A stretch of DNA of 64,000 nt from Phoebastria nigripes (lineage: Eukaryota > Chordata > Aves > Procellariiformes > Diomedeidae), in contig JAYKAV010000023.1 of the NCBI GenBank assembly GCA_035582835.1, forward strand, positions 562,858-626,857, written 5' to 3'. The position numbers were made by a program, and so were the translations under genes. The notes under the pieces are model-generated. The model made no database searches and had not been told where the DNA came from. It saw only the letters and a program-made list of their open reading frames with translations. Shown piece by piece: positions 56,771 through 64,000 of the stretch (position 1 is its first letter; each line of letters opens with the position of its first letter).

Positions 56771-59426
56771 GTTTCCATTTCATAAAGCAAAAATTCCCTC
56801 TCACTTTACAAGTAACAATCCAGATGATAACTTTTCTCAGCAATCACTGTACCTTCTCCACTGTTCAGAAGCAAATAGGGCTGGATTGTTTCTCTGGGCT
56901 TTTTTCAAGGGTAGGAGGAGGTTAGATAACCCCAGCTTCATTCTTTTCAGCCTATGAAGTCACGCAGCTGCCCTTATTGAGATGGCAGAGATGGAAATGG
57001 AGATACAGGTTTCATCTACACACTGAACCCCATTTTTTCCTCATTAACTTCCTAACATACATCCAGTAGGGTGACCAAACCAAAGGATCTACAGAGACTT
57101 CCACTATTTTCTGGACATTTCTCAGAAGGAAAAAAATTGTTTCAGTCCTCTATACTGAGATAGCTAGCCAGAGTAGGCCATTAAGCCAACAAAAAAGACA
57201 ATGGAGAAATACTGACAATTCATCTTGGACATCTGTTTTTGATTTATCTTTAGTAAGAAGTCACAGATCACCTTCAATAGTGCAGTTTCTAACTCACAAA
57301 AGCCTAAGCCTTTGTGGACAGGTCAAGAAGATGTTTGGAGGCAGCAGTCGATATAGCTGCCACAGTAAAATCTTTTCTAAATCTTCTGTTCTCTGTCTTC
57401 TATAAAATCAGAAAAAGCAAAACATGACATTCTCTACTTTTAGGTCCCTAATAATTAATTTACATACTTACAAGTGCACATACTGATGTCTCAGATTTAC
57501 CTGCCAACTTTCACCAGGAAAGAAGGGCATAGAACTCTATCACAAGTGATAGTCCAAAATGCTTCAACCTTTCAGCGGACAACACCATTGACAGTAACCT
57601 AAAGCAGATTTTCAGTTCTGTTGTAATGAAGATTGGCACTGTCAAAGTCAGAATAATTTTATCTCTAAAGTATTTTGAAAATGCTTCAGAGAGCAAGACC
57701 AGTCTCTGGCTACCACTACCCTGCAGAACTTTGTAAGAGTAAAAGTAGAGACTTTTAGGAGACGTTGGTAACGGGTAAAACACAATAGTTCTCTTTTATC
57801 AGACTGTAAATAAAGAGGTCAGTCAAGAGAATAGTTTTGTTCCCCACTCATCTGTAACTGAACAGAATAGAGAAACCAATAAAATAGGTCATTCGTCCCA
57901 ACAAATAAGGTGTACGGTAGAATACACACATTATCCTTGATAAATACCTATGACTTTGATGGTCACAGTTTAAGGAATAATGGTCAAGTTTCAGACTGTA
58001 TTGCAAATGTAGGGAAATTACCTTTCGGCAGGACAGGTTAAAAAATGTGGTTTGAAATATTCAACATNTCTCAACTATAGAAACCAGCAGCTTCATAGAT
58101 TAGGCTCCCTCCACCAGAACATATTTTCTGTAGGACTCTGTTTTTTAGCTTTCATGACAGCAGCACAAATATTCCAAAAATTGCCTCTCTGAAAATACAT
58201 AAACTGTATCCCAGGATCACCATGTTTTCATCTGTGATTTCCTTCCCATTCCATATTAGATACCCAGTCTAAAGCTCCATGCTTGTGGCTTCCCCCTGCC
58301 TCCTGCAGTGTTAACTCACCTCTCTCTTTTTCTTGAACTAGAAAAGAAACATTAGACCAAAGCAGTGAAGACCTGACAGTGCAATTTGATTACCCTGACA
58401 GATATAGCCAAAACACAACCCAGTAAAGTCAGAAGGCTTCTGGCCAGGGATATAAGTCTGTTGTTTAAGGCTCTGAATGCAGGATCAAGGTATAATTCTA
58501 ACAATTAATTATAAAGTATAAGAAGGTTATAGTTGTGAAGGATCTTCATCATTAAAATTCATGCTGCTATCTTCTGTTCTAATATTATTGAACCCATACT
58601 GGCTCCTCATTGCCCTTCAGAATATCTTCTCTTTATTTGCATGTTATAAGTGTCAAGCTTATAGCCTTATAATTTCCTCAACATTCTTCCTCATTCTCTT
58701 TCTCTGCCTTGAACAACATCTCAGACAGGCTTCTTCTAGCTTTCCTATGTAACCCTTTCAAACCTTAAAAAAAGAAAAAACTTAAAAAAGAATGTAGTTT
58801 GCATGCAAATTATAGCTCTGTTCTTTTAACACCCAGGGATAAATGTCCTTCTGTAATGGGCATTTATTGATTATAATTTTAACATAAGCTCAGCTTATTA
58901 AATGACTTTCTTTGCTGAATCTGTACAGGATAATGCATACATACCCTGTGTCATTTTTAGTGTTTAGTGGCTTAGCATCCCTTGTAAATACATTTATGAA
59001 ATATTCATTTGATCTTCAGCTATGTTATTATCCTCTGTGATTTCAATTCCAATTTTCTTCCAAAATGTTTTTAACTTTTCTCCTAACTGAGCTTTTGTTT
59101 TTCTGAGCACTACAGCAGGAAGCAGTGGGTGGAGAGGGAGAGACAGGCAAGTAGCAAAGGATAAAAAAGGAAGAAATATTTTCCCTTTTTTTCCTTTGTT
59201 TGCACCAACTGAGAATCAAAGAAACCACAGACAGAAAAAAGTCTGGTACCTTATCTAATGCCTGTTCTTCTGCCCATGCATACCAGAACACCCCCAGCTG
59301 CTATAGGGGTCTCCAGAAGATTCCACCTCTCTTTGCCTTACCTGTTCGTATTTTATCCACTACCAAGCTGAAAGGAGAATCAACTTCCATTTTTCCCCAG
59401 CCCAAGTTCATATCAAATGAATAATA

Positions 59427-59480
59427 GTAATATCATACACAGTTCTCTGTAACGGTAATATCATCCACAGTTCTCTCTCT
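59427..59480. repeat. 28-bp tandem duplication
   Basis: Two adjacent units share gtaatatcat-(a/c)-cacagttctct, beginning at 59427 and 59455. The identity suggests a fairly recent slippage or duplication. Confidence 0.8.
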
Positions 59481-61747
59481 TCTAGCTTACTATACAGTGG
59501 AACAAAACTGGTGTGGGCACAAGGAGCCCCCTCTGCTGACAATGCACTCCCTATTGGGAAACATTTTTGTTCCAGTGAATGAAACTCTAAGATTTTTCCA
59601 GTTACAAATCTGAGTTCTTTCAAAGTTCATGGAGGAGCTGAAGTAGCAGCTGGCAGATGATGAGCACACTGTTCTAGCTTGAGAGTGATTTCATTCCTCC
59701 TCTGCCCCATCCACACCCAGGATTCAAACTTGGGCCTCCCCCTCTCAGAAGAAGGAGAAACTCAGAATTTTGCAGCTGCCCATTGTGAGTCTTAAGGAAT
59801 GTTTTGCAACAGACACCTAACAAAACCATGTTTGCTTCTTAAAATCTTGTTTCAACAAAACAGCACTTTTACCTTTCCAAAATAGCAGAAATATATCAAC
59901 TAGCTCATATACTAGGAAGGCAAGTCGCTGGAGTCCTACAGCAGATAACCACCTGACACAGCTGGCTTTTTAAAAAGGAGCACCTGGAGGTCACCAGCGT
60001 GTCCAGGTCTCTGCGTGTTCTTGTTCTGGACACGGTATGGGGTCAGTAGNTTTGATACAGTATGAACCCTCACTAGCTGACTGTACTTGTAAGAGTAGCA
60101 GTTTGCCAAGCTGTTTACAGCCTCTCCTTTTTATGATGTGTAGAGTGGCAGTAAGTCTGGTTCTTCACTCCTCTGTCCCGTAGCTGTCAGGTCTGAAGTT
60201 CAGTATACATATTTAGATTTTAATATTCCCTACTCTGGCAAAATCTCAACCTCCTCACTGAGGTTTAGCTGCTGTGATAACCTGATAGAACAAAACCAAT
60301 ACGAATTCCAGATGTTGTTAAACGACTTGTCGCTGGCCTTCCAAGGTCATTATAACGATTAGAATAACTCTGAGAATCACATTTGGATGGCTTAGGATCC
60401 TACTATGTGTTTTCTAAAGAAATTTCACTTGGCCTGGTCTATCTCTGAGACTTCAGATCGTAACACAAAGAATTTGCATNAGCTTAAATCTGTGTCAAAA
60501 TCAGAACCTAAGTCTAACAAACTGAAATTCTTGTATTTGTTCCTTCAGCCCCTGAATTTGTTGAAGTTGATTTTCTGTGAAAAAACCCTTATAGGGATGC
60601 ATTAAACTCTTTCAAATCCAATGGAACAATTTGCTCCGTGATGAAGGAGATGGCATTGGATCATAGACATGCGTCTACTTTATTTTCAGATCTGTCTTAA
60701 TGGTGCATGGTTTGCAGCTTCCTATATGCCTCTGCCACANAAGAAAATATAAGAAGCCACTTGTTGATTCACATCTGACCAGTTTTGAAGNCATTTGGTT
60801 TGACTGCCTGTAACTAGGATACAATACTCTGGAAATATTTATAGAAGGTTTAACTCATGAGATCTAATTAAAATACTATGACATGTGTGTTCTTCTTGAA
60901 TTGGTGCCCTATGAATTGGTTGTTCTCTTTCCTCTATGCCAAAACAACGTCAAAACAATATAAACTGCTAATGAGGATAAAAAACTGGGTGAAATTTGAC
61001 TAATTCAATTGATTATTTTTTTTCTCTCTCAAAAAAAAAAGAACACTGATTCTTTTATTAACAGAATATCTTCAAACAGATGGGCCTTTGTAAGTACACT
61101 CGTACTCTAGATAAGATAAAAAAGTTTTTCTGATTCCTTTTTACTTGGAATAAGTACCTCATTACTGATTCTGTGGGACCACGAAATAACATGGTTTTAT
61201 GCCCTGGTTTCCAGAGGTGTAAAGGGTGCAGTTCACCAAATTCTCCCTCTTTTTTTATTGTGATAGCATCACCTTTGGGAGTACATATTTAACATATCTT
61301 TTCATCTCAAGTCAAGAACGGATCTTTCAACAGCTGTTATTTTATTTCAATTGGAACAAAAGAAAATCAATTTTGGCACAAATCTGACCCAACCATCAAT
61401 GCCTAGAATGTATCCTGGCTTTCAAAATTAGGCCTTGCACTGATCTATTTCCGACTGAGCCAAGGCAATTGCTTTGGCACAGTCTTCTCTTTCCCTATCA
61501 TTGGGGAGAAAAGGAAAAAATAAAGAAAATTGTAAACATAACAGACACATAGGCATGAAAAAGCCTATGGCAAACCATCTTCAATGCCTCAATATTTTTT
61601 TATTTATTGTCCTTTCCTCCATCATGTGAAACTACAGAATCATATTTTTTATTTGTCACAACATTTTCAAAAGCATCTAAATATTCCCTTTCTAATTACG
61701 AGACTTAGAATGAGTGTATTTCTAAACAACTTTATTTTCATTTGTAG

Positions 61748-61845
61748 CACTTTGTGAGCAAAAATGTCTATTTGGAAGCAGATGCATAAGACCAAATGTC
61801 TGTGNTTGCAGAAGTGGCTATACTGGTTCAGCATGTGAAAAGAAG
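61748..61845 (+). CDS. VWDE: VWDE exon: compact EGF repeat 7, exits in phase 0
   Basis: The acceptor TTTGTAG ends at 61747 and the donor GTAAGG starts at 61846. The exon is 98 nt, phase 1 in but phase 0 out, so it breaks the symmetric pattern and is probably the last EGF exon before a C-terminal tail. The peptide [20 protein letters not shown] follows if the N at 61805 (codon GNT) is read as Val, then RSGYTGSACEKK. The usual NGG between the second and third cysteines is FGS here. Reading through the donor would add VRSKTTDSYGKDKNNQM and a stop at 61897-61899. From memory the VWDE protein ends a few residues after this module, so the missing terminal exon should be very short. Confidence 0.9.
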
Positions 61846-64000
61846 GTAAGGTCCAAAACCACTGATTCTTATGGTAAGGACAAAAATAACCAAATGTAAC
61901 TGAAATAGTTTACAGGAAAATGGATTAAAGTCTTGATAACCTTATGAAAGATGTAAATAAGCTTATAAAATAGTTTAATGGAAGTTTAATGACTGCTCAG
62001 CTGCCAAACTAACCCTGTATCCAAGTTCTATACAAAATCTTCCTTTAAGGAACAGTTTAATACTTCAAATATAAAGCCCACAAAAGCTGTGTCTATTCTG
62101 GTAGTTAGGGTCATCCTTAATACAGTGCTCCTGTCCAAATCCACTAATCACTGCAAACCCTGGAGAAAAATACCTGGTTGCAGTCCAGCCCAAGCCTGGA
62201 AGCTTTTCTGAATTGCAAGGGCAACCTGCTCCTCCCCACCAGACGCCCCTCTGTTTGCTTTTCATCCCCCTGCCTTCCTAACTTTGCCTCTTGTTCGCAA
62301 CATGAAATCGCAAGCCTTGCACCCAGGAGGTCTGCGAGCAGCCATTACTCTTGTTCGTTCCTTCTCCATTCCCGATGTCCACAGACAGCTGGCTTTGTCT
62401 TGCTGAGCTTGACCTCAAACTATACATTAAACGCCACTATAGACCTACCCAAAAGTGGCAAAGCACCAAAACAATTCTCGTCAGAGACGGATCCACTTCT
62501 CTCCTCCAAGTAACTTTATTAGAGGCTCTTTTCCAAGATGAACTTTCCTAGCACCTGTTAACACTTGCTACTCCACTACCAAACATGTGTTGCTGCCTAT
62601 GCTCAAACAGNGATGATGGGACTAAATCGTCTGTGCCCTTCCAAGGTGAATGACAGCCAAAATAGGTAGCACCTTTCCTGCTCTGTATCTTCTTGCTGTG
62701 ATAGCTGTTCCCATTGCCTTATAAAGAAACAATGATTTCTTTCTTCCCGGCATTGACCAAAGCAAACTGAAGTCCAATTCACGCAAACCTTTTTTTGCAT
62801 GAATTTGAGAAGCATTGAGTTGGGCAAATACTATCCTCACCCCTACAAAAAACCCAATAAGCCATGTCCAACTACCAGAATGGTTTGCAAGGTTATAGTA
62901 CATCTAACAGCTGGGCTTGACCTGACCATCACATCAGTGTATGTCTTTGGGTCCAGTTTCTCGCCCATATCACCACTAAGACAAAACCTTTTTTTCTGTC
63001 TTGCCTGCTGTGCCTAAATGCTGTCTATATCAATTTGAATTTCCCCTTCTATTTTGAGTACTGCTTTATTTCATATCCTGCACCCCCTGTTTCTCAGAGT
63101 CTTCTCCCTTCCAGAGTCACAAACACCCAAAACATTTTACATGTTTGCCATTGTAAGGGTTACATTTTTAAGCCATGATCATTTCCCATAACTTAAATAC
63201 TATTACAATCAGATGTCTTGACTGACCCAATCTCCAGCTTTCAAGAAGACAGGTTGCCCTGTCATTTATCTATACTGAAAGGCTAGGGGCAAAAATCAAC
63301 ATATTTTCATTTCAATTACATAATACATTAAGAGAAAGCATGAAAATCTATTCAGATAGTCACTTTATTCTGTTAATGATAATTAGATTTTAATATCAGA
63401 ATTAAAGTTCTGTATGGATTTTCTTAACAGTACATTCTCATACTAAATTACAGCTCCTACATCAATACTGAAATGCAGTGATGTAGATAAGATGAGTAAG
63501 TGTTGTAATTTTCTATATATAAAAAATCTATTAAACAGGTTGGCTGTAGCCTATGAAAATATGGTGCACATTTTCTCAAATAATTACAGAAGTAGTCCAA
63601 ATGGAAGCAGGAATATGCCAAGATAAACTGGAGTTATTGTCTGCAGATGTTTATATCCAGGAGACTTTCTCTTGGTAGGTCAAGAGTTGCCCTTTTTGAT
63701 ACAGCAGACCAAGATTACCAGGATTGCTTTAGAGCATTATTCTAGTTGTGAAAGTGTGACGTATGATATTTGTCATTTCACAAATGAAGTGGAACTTTGT
63801 TGCACTTAACAGAAAATATTAAATCAAAAAACCTGGCTTCCTTTTTCACATGAATAAACTATTACACAGTAAATCAGTCGTGAAAGAAAAAGAAAGTAGA
63901 AAAAGACTTTGCATATTATGTATGTCCAAAATGCCAAACCATCAATGATACATGTAAACACATGGGTCTCTCTAGCAATGATTCATCTCACATTTTTTAA
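61846..64000 (+). other. Sequence downstream of the last visible VWDE exon
   Basis: It starts with a consensus donor, so at least the 5' part is intron. The terminal coding exon and 3' UTR should follow in phase 0 but are not confidently located. An AATAAA lies at 63853-63858. The terminal exon may lie beyond the window. Confidence 0.5.

Larger units (their letters stand above)
54794..61747 (+). other. VWDE intron (7 kb) between compact EGF repeats 6 and 7
   Basis: It contains an extremely AT-rich stretch at 56590-56770 and a 28-bp tandem duplication at 59427-59480. No exon-like or gene-like signal is recognised. Confidence 0.6.

Overview
The window is vertebrate nuclear DNA, almost certainly from a bird. 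It is AT-rich, has long introns with short exons, and carries avian CR1 LINE fragments whose 3' ends show the characteristic repeated ATTCTATG-type terminus. Scattered single N bases suggest unresolved consensus positions.

One protein-coding gene is supported: the 3' half of VWDE (von Willebrand factor D and EGF domains) on the + strand. Eleven exons are visible, at 4125-4262, 6560-6712, 8175-8339, 23094-23984, 32135-32230, 33004-33099, 36025-36120, 37697-37792, 53333-53428, 54698-54793 and 61748-61845. All have AG/GT boundaries. Every intron inside the set is phase 1, and only the last exon exits in phase 0. Joined, they give about 673 residues of a secreted or matrix protein. The start codon, signal peptide and VWD domain must lie 5' of the window. 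The stop codon and 3' UTR lie 3' of 61845, either in the last 2 kb or beyond the window.

The encoded region has two classes of EGF module. The proximal part (exons at 4.1, 8.2 and 23.9 kb) holds three thrombospondin-type EGF modules (C-x4-C-x5-C-x8-11-C-x2-C-x10-C). They are separated by a cysteine-free linker exon at 6.6 kb and a long Ser/Thr/Pro-rich linker in the 891-nt exon at 23.1 kb. The distal part is a tandem array of seven compact EGF modules (C-x3-C-x5-C-x5-C-x-C-x8-C), one per exon; six exons are exactly 96 nt and the last is 98 nt.

The rest is intron. It holds CR1 LINE pieces at 5.8, 14.2, 26.2, 41.3-41.9 and 54.4 kb, and older relics: an L2-like element near 22.1-22.6 kb, a decayed CR1-type element near 28.2-28.5 kb, and two copies of a palindromic amniote-type repeat near 12.3 and 20.4 kb. 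It also holds simple repeats and two small tandem duplications. I see no rRNA, tRNA, CRISPR, bacterial or phage feature, no second gene, and no novel multi-gene system. The most interesting content is the architecture of the VWDE array, its fast-looking linker exon, and the unresolved 3' end.
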